NCBI RefSeq assembly: GCF_000317145.1
Contig: NC_019697.1
Location: 3,816,385-3,880,384 of the forward strand
Origin: Chamaesiphon minutus PCC 6605
GTDB taxonomy: Bacteria; Cyanobacteriota; Cyanobacteriia; Cyanobacteriales; Chamaesiphonaceae
DNA length: 64,000 nt
Direction: 5' to 3'
A model generated the notes under the pieces. That model saw only the letters and a list, made by a program, of their open reading frames with translations. It was not told the DNA's origin and did not search any database. Below are positions 33,633 through 41,649 of the stretch, piece after piece. The stretch's first letter is position 1; each line of letters starts with the position of its first letter. Made by a program: the position numbers and the translations under genes.

Positions 33633-34225
33633 TTCTTTGATATTGCTCGACGTAAAGTTTCAAATTTGATAGGTATCAATTTATCATCTTTAATATTTCT
33701 GTACCATTCTATCTGAGCTGCGATTATTTGAGTACATATTAGATTCTTTTCTTCTAGATGTACCAATTCGGAATCTGTAATACTTCTTTTTGGCAAGTTA
33801 AACATGAGCTGCTCATCTAAAATTGCTTGATATGAGTATGATGCAATTTCTGTGGTTTGCTTTGCGATCGAATGATTTTCGATCGATTCTATAAAAGTGA
33901 ATAATGCCATTGATAGATCGTACAAACCTGGCACTTGAGTAGATGAAGTTTCAATAATTTCAATAAAATCCTCAAGATCGGTCAACGATTTTTCCGTGAC
34001 GTGAACCTCAGACGGAAGATTGACACCATCAGCAATGAGAGAAGATAAGATTATTGAATCTTGTAAATTAGCTTGGATCGATTCAATTAATTCATCATCC
34101 TGTTGGCCAATCAAATGTAATACTGATTCACAAATACAGCAAGCTGCAAATCTATATTGCTGCATCTGGCTCATTAATCCAATACTGCTTTCATGCTCTT
34201 TAATCAAAATATCCCAAAGTATCAT
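33629..34225 (-). CDS. hypothetical protein linked to rtcB
   Basis: A 198-aa, all-helical, acidic protein (LIKEHESSIGLMSQMQQYRF, then EIIETSSTQVPGLYDLSMAL). It has many Ile, Glu and Ser and two adjacent Cys (AACCICE). It starts 6 bases after the rtcB stop, so the two are co-transcribed. No family recognised. Linkage suggests a role with RNA repair, but this is inference. Confidence 0.65.
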   Translation of the reverse strand: MILWDILIKEHESSIGLMSQMQQYRFAACCICESVLHLIGQQDDELIESIQANLQDSIILSSLIADGVNLPSEVHVTEKSLTDLEDFIEIIETSSTQVPGLYDLSMALFTFIESIENHSIAKQTTEIASYSYQAILDEQLMFNLPKRSITDSELVHLEEKNLICTQIIAAQIEWYRNIKDDKLIPIKFETLRRAISKN

Positions 34226-34231
34226 ACAAAC

Positions 34232-35413
34232 TTAGCCTTTAATACAGACTACTTGCTTGAGGGTGGCGACTACTTCTACTAAGTCGGATTGATTTTCCAT
34301 GACTTTATCGATCGATTTATAGGCCGCTGGAATCTCATCGAGGAGTTCGGTATCTTTGCGACATTCGACACCCTTGGTTTGGGCGATTAAGTCATCTAGA
34401 GTGTAGGTATTTTTGGCCATGGCTCTAGACATGATTCTTCCTGCGCCGTGGGAGCAGCTACAGAAACTGTGGGCGTTACCTTTGCCTTTGACGATATAGG
34501 ATTTGGTACCCATGGAACCCGGGATAATGCCGTAGTCTTCTTCCCGAGCGCGGACGGCACCTTTGCGAGTGACGTAGACTTCTTCGCCAAAATGGACTTC
34601 TTTTTCGGCGTAATTATGATGGCAATTAATCGATAGTAATGGTTTCATTTTTTTGCCACCATTGAGATGTTGCTCGATGACGCGCATAAATCTTGCCATC
34701 ATGACATCACGATTAGTGCGGGCGTAGTTTTGCGCCCATTGGAGATCGCGCCAGTAGGCGGCAAATTCGGGAGTACCTGCGACAAAATAAGCGAGGTCTC
34801 GATCGGGTAAACTGAGATCGGCTAACTTGGCGAGATCTTTAGCAGTATCGATATGACATTGCGCTAATTTGTTGCCAACATTGCGGGAACCAGAATGCAA
34901 CATCAGCCAGACTTTATTCTCGGTATCGATACAAACTTCAATAAAGTGATTGCCACCGCCCAAAGAACCGAGTTGTTTGGTGGCTTTATTTTCTAAACCA
35001 CGCACACCTTTGTGCAATTCGGAGAAATCTTGCCAGCCTTGCCAATTAGTTACATCTTTAGAGATCTCTTTATTTTCTTCAAAGCCGACGGGGATTTGAG
35101 CTTCTAAATCCAGGCGAATTTTTTTGAGTTTGCCATCTAATTTTTCACCTTTAAATGGTGTTTGAATTGCAGTCATACCACAACCAATATCGACCCCGAT
35201 TGCTGCGGGAATTATGGCATCTTGGGTGGCAATTACCGAGCCGACGAGGGCACCTTTACCGAGGTGAACGTCTGGCATCAGGGCGACATGTTTGAAGACA
35301 AAAGGCAGAGAAGCAACATTTTTAGCCATTTTTGTCTCTGCTTGTGCCAAATCGTGTCCCGCCCAGGATAAAACCGGGTTAGGTGCATCGATTTCTAATT
35401 CTTGATAAGTCAC
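34232..35413 (-). CDS. rtcB: RNA-splicing ligase RtcB
   Basis: GTP-dependent RNA ligase that joins 2',3'-cyclic phosphate (or 3'-phosphate) and 5'-hydroxyl RNA ends. Metal and guanylate residues are in place: D48/H50 in MPDVHLGKG, D75 and C78 in GVDIGCGM, HSGSRNVGN and H322 in CSCSHGAGR, the histidine that carries GMP. Length 393 aa is normal for the short bacterial type. ATG at 35413. No archease gene nearby. A small acidic protein gene follows in the operon. Confidence 0.96.
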   Translation of the reverse strand: MTYQELEIDAPNPVLSWAGHDLAQAETKMAKNVASLPFVFKHVALMPDVHLGKGALVGSVIATQDAIIPAAIGVDIGCGMTAIQTPFKGEKLDGKLKKIRLDLEAQIPVGFEENKEISKDVTNWQGWQDFSELHKGVRGLENKATKQLGSLGGGNHFIEVCIDTENKVWLMLHSGSRNVGNKLAQCHIDTAKDLAKLADLSLPDRDLAYFVAGTPEFAAYWRDLQWAQNYARTNRDVMMARFMRVIEQHLNGGKKMKPLLSINCHHNYAEKEVHFGEEVYVTRKGAVRAREEDYGIIPGSMGTKSYIVKGKGNAHSFCSCSHGAGRIMSRAMAKNTYTLDDLIAQTKGVECRKDTELLDEIPAAYKSIDKVMENQSDLVEVVATLKQVVCIKG

Positions 35414-35505
35414 TAGGATTTTGGATTTTGGATTGACATAAAATATGGGGGCAATTTATGAATTGCCCCTACTACATTTTAGCTTGAATATTTTATGTCG
35501 ATCGA

Positions 35506-36633
35506 CTATTTTCCACCAAACATGCTACCAGTGAGTCGCTTGATCGCTCTCCCAGCAACCTCCGAGTAGCTGAGTTCGCCGATAAAAACTTTTGCCATTG
35601 TGGCACTAGCCGAAGGACGTTTGACCCCTGCTTTATAGCCAACTTTCGGAAATTGATAAAAAGCAGCAGCTAGGCGTTGCGCCCATTTCATATCTGCGCC
35701 CCATTCATCGATCATTGTCTCGGTATATTTTTCGAGCGCATTGCTAGTACCGCTGAGGGCATCATGAATCGCGCCTGCGGCTTTGATTCCAGATAAAATC
35801 GAGGGACGGATACCTTCAGCAGTCATCGGATCGACGATACATGCGGCTTCTCCCGCTAGGATGGCATTTTGGGTATGCAGTTTTTGATCTCCATCCCAGA
35901 TACACAGCGGATGTCCAAACTGCTTGAAATTATTGATATCGACGTTGTAGGCACCTTTGCCATAAGCTTCAAGAATTTTTTTGAAATCTTGCCCTTCACC
36001 GCCTCTAAAAGTACCAATGCCGATCGAGTAGCCATCCTCTTTGGGGAAGTTCCAAATGTAACCGTTTTTAACTAACCCAAATTCAAAGTTAATCGTTTTT
36101 TCAATATTTTCAGCCGCCGCTTCTACCTCTAGTGCTCCCGCGAGGCGACGCTTGCGATCTTTAAAACCCAACCATTTTGCCATGTTGCCTTTGGCACCAT
36201 CAGCAGCGATTAAATATTTACCTTCAATGCTGCCATTTTTGGTATTGACTTGCCAGCGATCGACTTTAAATTCGATACTGGTAACTTCAGTATTGTCGCG
36301 CAGTTCGGCACCTTGTTTTTGGGCTTGTTGGACGATAAAATGGTCGAATACATCCCGTCGCACCATCCAAATTGGTTCTTGACCTTCTAACTTGACATCG
36401 ACTGGATCTTCCAAATTCCAGGTATAACGCAATGTGTCGATCCGACAGGAAATTGCGGGACTAAAATCAAAATCAAACCACTGCGCAATCGCTGGGGAGA
36501 CGCCACCACCGCAAGGCTTATACCGAGGTAGACTATCTTTTTCGAGAATTAGTACGGATCTACCTTGTTTGGCTAGATGGTACGCTGCACTGCCCCCAGC
36601 AGGGCCAGCACCGACAATAATACAATCAAACAT
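35506..36633 (-). CDS. geranylgeranyl reductase family FAD oxidoreductase
   Basis: A 375-aa flavoprotein. The FAD-binding fold opens with IIVGAGPAGGSAAYHLA (6-22) and the family motif LAGEAACIVDPMTAEGI follows near residue 275. KPCGGGVSP is the conserved substrate-side motif. Family members reduce geranylgeranyl chains of chlorophylls, quinones or lipids, or act as other isoprenoid reductases. It differs from classical ChlP in length and sequence as I recall it, so the substrate is open. Lone gene. Confidence 0.85.
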   Translation of the reverse strand: MFDCIIVGAGPAGGSAAYHLAKQGRSVLILEKDSLPRYKPCGGGVSPAIAQWFDFDFSPAISCRIDTLRYTWNLEDPVDVKLEGQEPIWMVRRDVFDHFIVQQAQKQGAELRDNTEVTSIEFKVDRWQVNTKNGSIEGKYLIAADGAKGNMAKWLGFKDRKRRLAGALEVEAAAENIEKTINFEFGLVKNGYIWNFPKEDGYSIGIGTFRGGEGQDFKKILEAYGKGAYNVDINNFKQFGHPLCIWDGDQKLHTQNAILAGEAACIVDPMTAEGIRPSILSGIKAAGAIHDALSGTSNALEKYTETMIDEWGADMKWAQRLAAAFYQFPKVGYKAGVKRPSASATMAKVFIGELSYSEVAGRAIKRLTGSMFGGK

Positions 36634-36808
36634 AAAATAGCTATTGGGATACTGTGGCCATGGCTTTAATTAGCCATAATCTCGACCATTGTACAGCTAC
36701 CAACTGCATAGAAACTAGAGACATTGTATTTTTTCTGTAATGTCAAACAGTTTGCGCCCCAAACCCCATCATTATCGATCGTTTAGATAGAGAGGGAGGT
36801 CGCTAGTT

Positions 36809-36830
36809 GCAAAACCATCATCGGTTTTGG
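36809..36830 (-). terminator. hairpin downstream of nblA
   Basis: gcaaaacc and ggttttgg flank a short atcatc loop about 80 bases after the nblA stop. No T-run, so this is only a possible 3' end. The rest of 36634-36907 shows no gene. Confidence 0.35.
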
Positions 36831-36907
36831 CTAGTCTTAACTGTCTGCATCCACTTACTCACACCGGAATCAATCTCCAGTCCGAGCATTCAAACTGTTA
36901 ATCGACA

Positions 36908-37108
36908 TTATGCGGCTTGGCCGTTTGGTTCCTCCATGCCCCATTGGTGTGCGATTAGGTTTTTGTAGCTGTTTTCTCTGAGCATCATTTGTTTGTACAG
37001 GTTGACGAGGAATTCCTGTGCCTGCGCGTGACTCATATCTTTGACTTGGTGCTCGAACGAGCGAATGCTAAATTGTTGTTCTAAGGACAGATCGAAGGAT
37101 TTAGACAT
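36908..37108 (-). CDS. nblA: phycobilisome degradation protein NblA
   Basis: NblA marks phycobilisomes for breakdown when nutrients run out, by linking them to a Clp chaperone. The ATG at 37108 gives the normal short form (66 aa), MSKSFDLSLEQQFSIRSFEH, with QVKDMSHAQAQEFLVNLYKQ and LIAHQWGMEE near the end. These match NblA closely. An AGGAG Shine-Dalgarno lies 8 bases before the start. The open frame up to 37210 is the leader, in which regulation by nutrient status would be expected. The 5' region (37109-37430) is otherwise empty. Confidence 0.93.
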   Translation of the reverse strand: MSKSFDLSLEQQFSIRSFEHQVKDMSHAQAQEFLVNLYKQMMLRENSYKNLIAHQWGMEEPNGQAA

Positions 37109-37439
37109 AGTTTGTACTCCTACTGTGAATATCGAGCGTGAGCCGCGAACTTCGGGACATTTGACTGAATTGAAATCGGACTCTTGTCTATATGTTAAGA
37201 AGCATAACATTTCTTTGACAAAGGTGTCGATCTATAAAATTGCAGATCCGGGGTATTCCCATGGACATAAATTAATAGTCCCTGGGCTTTTGAGCGGCTT
37301 GATTTTATTTTTAGCAAATAAATCAGAGCGAAAATGCTCGACACGAACAAAATTTAGATTTTGTCAAGATACGTTGATAATTCTTATCAGGATTTAGGGA
37401 TTTGCAGGATCGGGTTGTCGATGCCAGCCATGCTCCCCC

Positions 37440-38923
37440 CATTCGTGACAAGTTAAGAAAATCAGAGATTTGTCAAAAGGGTAATAAAAAGATGCCAAAC
37501 TGTTTCTAGTCAAGAGTTTGAGGGAATAGAGGCCTGATGACCAGCCGCCGAAGAAGTAACCGCGACCACGCCAAAAAGAACCACCAACCAGGTGTGGAAG
37601 ATGAGATCATCGCCGCTCAAGTAGAGGCTTTATTGACACCAGCAATTTTCAATCAAAGTCATTACTACCGACAATTAGGGCTGAGAAATCGGCTGTTAAA
37701 TTTACCCTTGATGATGGCAGCAGTGCTGACGCTACTGTGGCGGAATGTGCCAGGAGTCAGAGAACTAAGCCGAATGTTAGGGCGAGAAGGATTTTTGTGG
37801 TGTGAGCCAACACAAGTAAGTCAACAGGCGATTGCACAAAGATTTCTGACCTTTCCATCTGAGTTATTTGAGAGAGTGTTTAAGGAATTACTGCCAGAAT
37901 TTAGAGTGAAGTGGCACCAGAGAAAACAGCGATTGTTGCCACAAAGCATTGAATTTGCTCAAGCAAAATTTGAGCGGATTTGGGCATGTGATGGCTCCAC
38001 ATTGGAAGCGATATTCAAGAAATTAGATAGCTTATCTGATGTGCCAATCGGACAACTAGCGGGAAAAATGGGAGTAGTCATAGATTTGGTGACGAGATTG
38101 CCGATTGAAATCTGGTTTAGAGAAAATCCCAAAGCTTCAGATGTTAATTTTGAGAAAGATATCCTGAATTTAGTAACATCGGGCACTTTATTGCTCTTGG
38201 ATCGAGGCTTCTATCATTTCCAATTTTGGCAAGAATTAATTAACAGAGATATTCATTTTATTACTCGATTAAAAAAAGGTGCATCGCTACAGATAGAGCG
38301 AGTATTTAGCAATAGTTATAGTATCCGTGACCGAATAGTGCGGATGGGGTCTGGCACCAAAAAGACTCCATATATAACTGTAAGATTAGTCGAAATTAAA
38401 GTGGGTAAAGTCTGGTATTCTTATCTAACTAGTGTACTCGACCCATTGAATCTTCCTCCCTATGTAGTCGCCGATTTGTACGGAAGACGGTGGCGAATTG
38501 AAGAGGCTTTTAATACTGTTAAACGATTGCTCGGGTTGAGTTATTTATGGACTGGTTCAGTTAATGGAATTAAATTACAGATGTGGGGGACTTGGCTGTT
38601 TTATGCAGTTCTAGTCGATTTAGGTGATGCTGTAGCTGATGAATTATCTCTCCCATTCGACCGCATTTCTTTAGAGATGATTTATCGAGGTCTTTATCAT
38701 TTTCATGTAGCTCATCATAAAGGTTTAGCTGCCAATCCAGTCACCTATTTTGCTGCCCCAGAGAATCAAGATTTAGGTATTGTTAAAACTGTTCGTAAAC
38801 CTAATGTTAAGTTAATTATTGCACCTTTTCCTGATTCTATGAGTCGAACAGACAATTTTTTCTTCGACTCATCGCCTCAAGCCTGCTTGACAAGTGCGAT
38901 CGCTTCTTAACTTGTCACTAATG
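37440..38923 (+). mobile_element. IS4-like insertion sequence, 1,484 bp
   Basis: Terminal inverted repeats of 20 bp with one mismatch: cattcgtgacaagttaagaa (37440-37459) and its near complement (38904-38923). The element is flanked by a 9-bp direct repeat TGCTCCCCC (37431-37439 and 38924-38932), the expected target duplication for IS4-type insertions. One transposase gene inside; its stop codon falls in the right repeat. Everything needed for mobility looks intact. Confidence 0.93.
37537..38910 (+). CDS. IS4-family transposase
   Basis: A 457-aa DDE transposase. The catalytic residues are the Asp of WACDGSTLEA, the Asp of LLLDRGFYHF and the Glu of RRWRIEEAFNTVKR, the last matching the Y-(2)-R-(3)-E-(6)-K signature of IS4. 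The N-terminal part has the DNA-binding helical region (LPLMMAAVLTLLWRNVPGVR). Intact, within an element with clean ends. Confidence 0.93.
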   Translation: MTSRRRSNRDHAKKNHQPGVEDEIIAAQVEALLTPAIFNQSHYYRQLGLRNRLLNLPLMMAAVLTLLWRNVPGVRELSRMLGREGFLWCEPTQVSQQAIAQRFLTFPSELFERVFKELLPEFRVKWHQRKQRLLPQSIEFAQAKFERIWACDGSTLEAIFKKLDSLSDVPIGQLAGKMGVVIDLVTRLPIEIWFRENPKASDVNFEKDILNLVTSGTLLLLDRGFYHFQFWQELINRDIHFITRLKKGASLQIERVFSNSYSIRDRIVRMGSGTKKTPYITVRLVEIKVGKVWYSYLTSVLDPLNLPPYVVADLYGRRWRIEEAFNTVKRLLGLSYLWTGSVNGIKLQMWGTWLFYAVLVDLGDAVADELSLPFDRISLEMIYRGLYHFHVAHHKGLAANPVTYFAAPENQDLGIVKTVRKPNVKLIIAPFPDSMSRTDNFFFDSSPQACLTSAIAS

Positions 38924-39089
38924 TGCTCCCCCTTTCCCACTCTCCCAACTCCCCCCTCTCCGCTCCCCCTATTTACCTAGCCTTATGAGCGAAAGACGAC
39001 AATTGTGGGCATACTAAGCCTACGGAATCGACACGATTAGCTCTAATGGAATCCCGCATGACCCCACCTGCTGACAACGGAAAAATCAC

Positions 39090-40259
39090 ATGGTTGCTGA
39101 ATATCTAACGCTCGATCGCTTGGCTACTCAGTTGAGTGAGATCAAGCACCAACACTTCAGTGGACATATATTACTCAAAAGTACATTGGGACACGAGTGG
39201 TGTCTTTATGTCTACCTGGGTCGGATCCTCTATGCGACAGGAGGTAGCCATCCAATTCGCCGTTGGGTGAGAAATTCAACGCTTGCAGGCGTAGATGTCA
39301 GCACGGCGGAGGATCTGCAAGTCCGAATCGAGGCACTGACTAATGTTTCGGCATTAACCCCAACCGAGCTAAATAGCTGTTGGGAGTACTATCTCTTGGT
39401 CAATTGGGCCAAACAAGGAAGAATTGGCCGCGATGCCTTAATCAAACACATTCAAACCACGATCGTAGAGGTATTGTTTGATATCGTTCAAGCCGAAGAA
39501 GTGAGCTACGAACAAATCGATCGAGATCGCCTCAGTCCACAGTTGACATTGATCGATCTCGATCGAGCCTTTGGCATTGCCGTCCAACAACAGCAGCAAT
39601 GGCAACAGGTGGGACTAGCAGAAATATTACCCGATCGGGCGATTAAAATTGTGGCTCCGACCGATTTTCAACAGATAGTTTCGCCATCTGCCTATCAGGC
39701 ACTTAGATTTGTGCTAGATGGAGAACATAGTATTCGCGAGATTGCTGCGAAGGCGCGAAAAACACCTGTCGCGATCGGACAATCATTTCGAGCGCATTTA
39801 GATTCGGGAATGCTCAGCTTGGTCGATCTGCCCGACTTTACCAGTCCAATTGCGTCCAGCAAGCATTCACGGAGCTTTAAATCTTCATCGATCGTCTGTA
39901 TCGATGATAGCCCCTTCGTGTGCGATCGCTTGGAACAAATTTTCAAACAAGAGGGTTATCAATTTATCAGCGTGATGGATTCGCTCAAAGCCATTCCGAT
40001 CGTCGTTGCCAAAAAGCCGGACTTAATTTTTCTAGATTTGGTGATGCCTAATGCCAATGGCTATGAAATTTGTAGTCGGTTGCGAAAAATCGGTGCTTTT
40101 CAAAATACCCCAATTGTAATTTTGACAGGTAATGATGGGGTGATCGATCGGGTTAGAGCGAAGGTAGTCGGTGCCACTGACTTTTTGACTAAACCAGTGC
40201 AATCAGAATTGGTATTAGAAGTCGCGCGCAAGTATTTAAGTCCAATTTTAACCAAATAA
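39090..40259 (+). CDS. pixG: PatA/PixG-like response regulator
   Basis: A 389-aa protein with an N-terminal DUF4388-like/PATAN domain (EYLTLDRLATQLSEIKHQHF, then LYVYLGRILYATGGSHPIRR) and a C-terminal receiver domain (SIVCIDDSPFVCDRLEQIF). The phospho-acceptor is D316 in LIFLDLVMPN, with TGN and K-P (FLTKPV) following. This is the first gene of a Pix/Pil-type chemotaxis operon, in the same place as pixG of Synechocystis. It likely links the signal to the type IV pilus motor. Confidence 0.92.
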   Translation: MVAEYLTLDRLATQLSEIKHQHFSGHILLKSTLGHEWCLYVYLGRILYATGGSHPIRRWVRNSTLAGVDVSTAEDLQVRIEALTNVSALTPTELNSCWEYYLLVNWAKQGRIGRDALIKHIQTTIVEVLFDIVQAEEVSYEQIDRDRLSPQLTLIDLDRAFGIAVQQQQQWQQVGLAEILPDRAIKIVAPTDFQQIVSPSAYQALRFVLDGEHSIREIAAKARKTPVAIGQSFRAHLDSGMLSLVDLPDFTSPIASSKHSRSFKSSSIVCIDDSPFVCDRLEQIFKQEGYQFISVMDSLKAIPIVVAKKPDLIFLDLVMPNANGYEICSRLRKIGAFQNTPIVILTGNDGVIDRVRAKVVGATDFLTKPVQSELVLEVARKYLSPILTK

Positions 40260-40288
40260 CTCTAACTATTTAAATTTATCTATTATTT

Positions 40289-40663
40289 ATGGCAACTAAA
40301 ATATCTACAGCATTGATTGTTGAGGATGTTCGGACCGATCTGATGATTTTGACTAGTTACTTAGAAAGTTTAGGCTGGCGAGTAATTACGGCAATGAATG
40401 GCGAAGAAGCCTTGACTTATTTAAGTAATAACAAACCAGATATTGTCTTTTTAGATGTAGTTTTACCAGGCAGAAGTGGTTTTGAAATTTGTCGGACGAT
40501 CAAGTCTCAGACAGAAACAGAAAAGATTCCAGTGGTCATGTGTTCGACAAAGAATACCGACATGGATCGATTTTGGGGATTAAAACAAGGGGCGGATCTC
40601 TACTTGACCAAGCCAGTAAATAGACACGACTTTATGGATGTCATTCAAAAGTTAGGTAATTAA
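40289..40663 (+). CDS. pixH: CheY-like response regulator
   Basis: A 124-aa single receiver domain: acidic pocket at TALIVEDVRTDLM, D56 in IVFLDVVLPGRSG, S/T in MCSTKN and K in YLTKPVNRHDF. It is the short output regulator (PixH/PilH type) of the phototaxis operon, 29 bases after the PatA-like gene. Confidence 0.93.
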   Translation: MATKISTALIVEDVRTDLMILTSYLESLGWRVITAMNGEEALTYLSNNKPDIVFLDVVLPGRSGFEICRTIKSQTETEKIPVVMCSTKNTDMDRFWGLKQGADLYLTKPVNRHDFMDVIQKLGN

Positions 40664-40907
40664 ATATGGCCAATTCAAGCGAATACATCGATCGAACTAT
40701 CTCTAGCTTACAAGAAATATCGGCTCTCCAGCAGTTATGGTGATAAGCAAGACTTATTGAAAGGGGGAAAGGGGAAAGGGGAAAGGGAAAAGGGGTTTTG
40801 ATGGCACGCTCAATTGATGTTTAAGTAGACTATTTCCCCAAAATAGCAGGAGAGCCGAAATATCGATTAGGAAAGCATAAATTACGGTAATTGTTGAGGT
40901 AAATATA
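40664..40907 (+). repeat. G-rich tract flanked by an inverted repeat
   Basis: Between pixH and the CheW gene, runs of three to five G separated by A-tracts occur at 40763-40795, enough for a G-quadruplex. Outside them, cggctctcc (40721-40729) and ggagagccg (40849-40857) form a 9-bp inverted repeat. A 26-codon frame (from 40665) before the tract may be a remnant of an older gene start. No gene proposed. Confidence 0.5.
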
Positions 40908-41615
40908 TTGAACGTAGCCAGCGATAGTCAAATGCGTCGATCGCCATCAGTTGTTGAGTCCGCGCTGAAGCAGCAGCAATTTTTGAGATTTACGATTCAA
41001 CCCGATCTCGTGGCTTTAATTGAGATCGATGCTCATACTCAGCAACGACGCAGCTCCCTTCGGGAAGGCTCCTCTTCGGAACGCTTTCCTTCGGAACGCT
41101 TCGCAAACGCGAACGCGAACGCACTTAAATCGGAGGAAACCTCCGATTTAAGTGCGTCAAGACCGCAACGCCAACAAGTTACCGAACTATTGAACATTCC
41201 ACTGGATCGAGTGGTACCGATGCCCCATCTACCACCGACGGTAATGGGTGTTTACAATTGGCGGGGCGAAATCCTCTGGATTGTCGATTTGGCCAAATTA
41301 TTAGGGCTGGACACTTCAGCTCGCACCGATCGGAGTCTCCAGCCGACAATCGTGTTAACAAGTATTACCGAGAGCGATCTAAGTCATGGATCTGGCGAAA
41401 ATCGATCGGTAAGTACGATCGGCTTAGTCGTAGATGCCATTGCGGAGATCGAATGGCACTCGCTAGAGACGACTCATATTCGCGCACCGAACCACATCTA
41501 TCCTGAATTATTACCGTGGTCGCGGGGGGTGTGGCAATCGGTAACGGGTGAAAATTTGCTGGTGTTGGATGGGCGATCGATCTTAGATCGAGCCGATTTT
41601 CATGCTGATGTCTAG
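40908..41615 (+). CDS. pixI: CheW-like adaptor with a repeat-derived insertion
   Basis: CheW couples the receptor to the CheA kinase. The CheW domain is clear: FLRFTIQPDLVALIEIDAHT, then VTELLNIPLDRVVPMPHLPP and VMGVYNWRGEILWIVDLAKL. Residues about 46-90 (Arg/Ser-rich, then ANANALKSEETSDLSASRP) are absent from normal CheW proteins and come from a palindromic repeat inserted in frame. TTG start at 40908, supported by TTGAGG 8 bases upstream; an internal ATG is possible. The domain is otherwise complete, so the protein may still work. Confidence 0.85.
   Translation: MNVASDSQMRRSPSVVESALKQQQFLRFTIQPDLVALIEIDAHTQQRRSSLREGSSSERFPSERFANANANALKSEETSDLSASRPQRQQVTELLNIPLDRVVPMPHLPPTVMGVYNWRGEILWIVDLAKLLGLDTSARTDRSLQPTIVLTSITESDLSHGSGENRSVSTIGLVVDAIAEIEWHSLETTHIRAPNHIYPELLPWSRGVWQSVTGENLLVLDGRSILDRADFHADV
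41120..41156. repeat. palindromic repeat inside the CheW gene
   Basis: Perfect 17-bp arms (cgcacttaaatcggagg and its complement) around AAA, preceded by short repeats of cttcggaacgct and gcgaacgcgaac (41060-41120). Such compact palindromes with cggaacgc words are dispersed repeats in cyanobacteria. Here one lies in frame within coding sequence. Confidence 0.8.
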
Positions 41616-41649
41616 ATGAATTAAAACTATTTTTTATCGCCATAAACTG

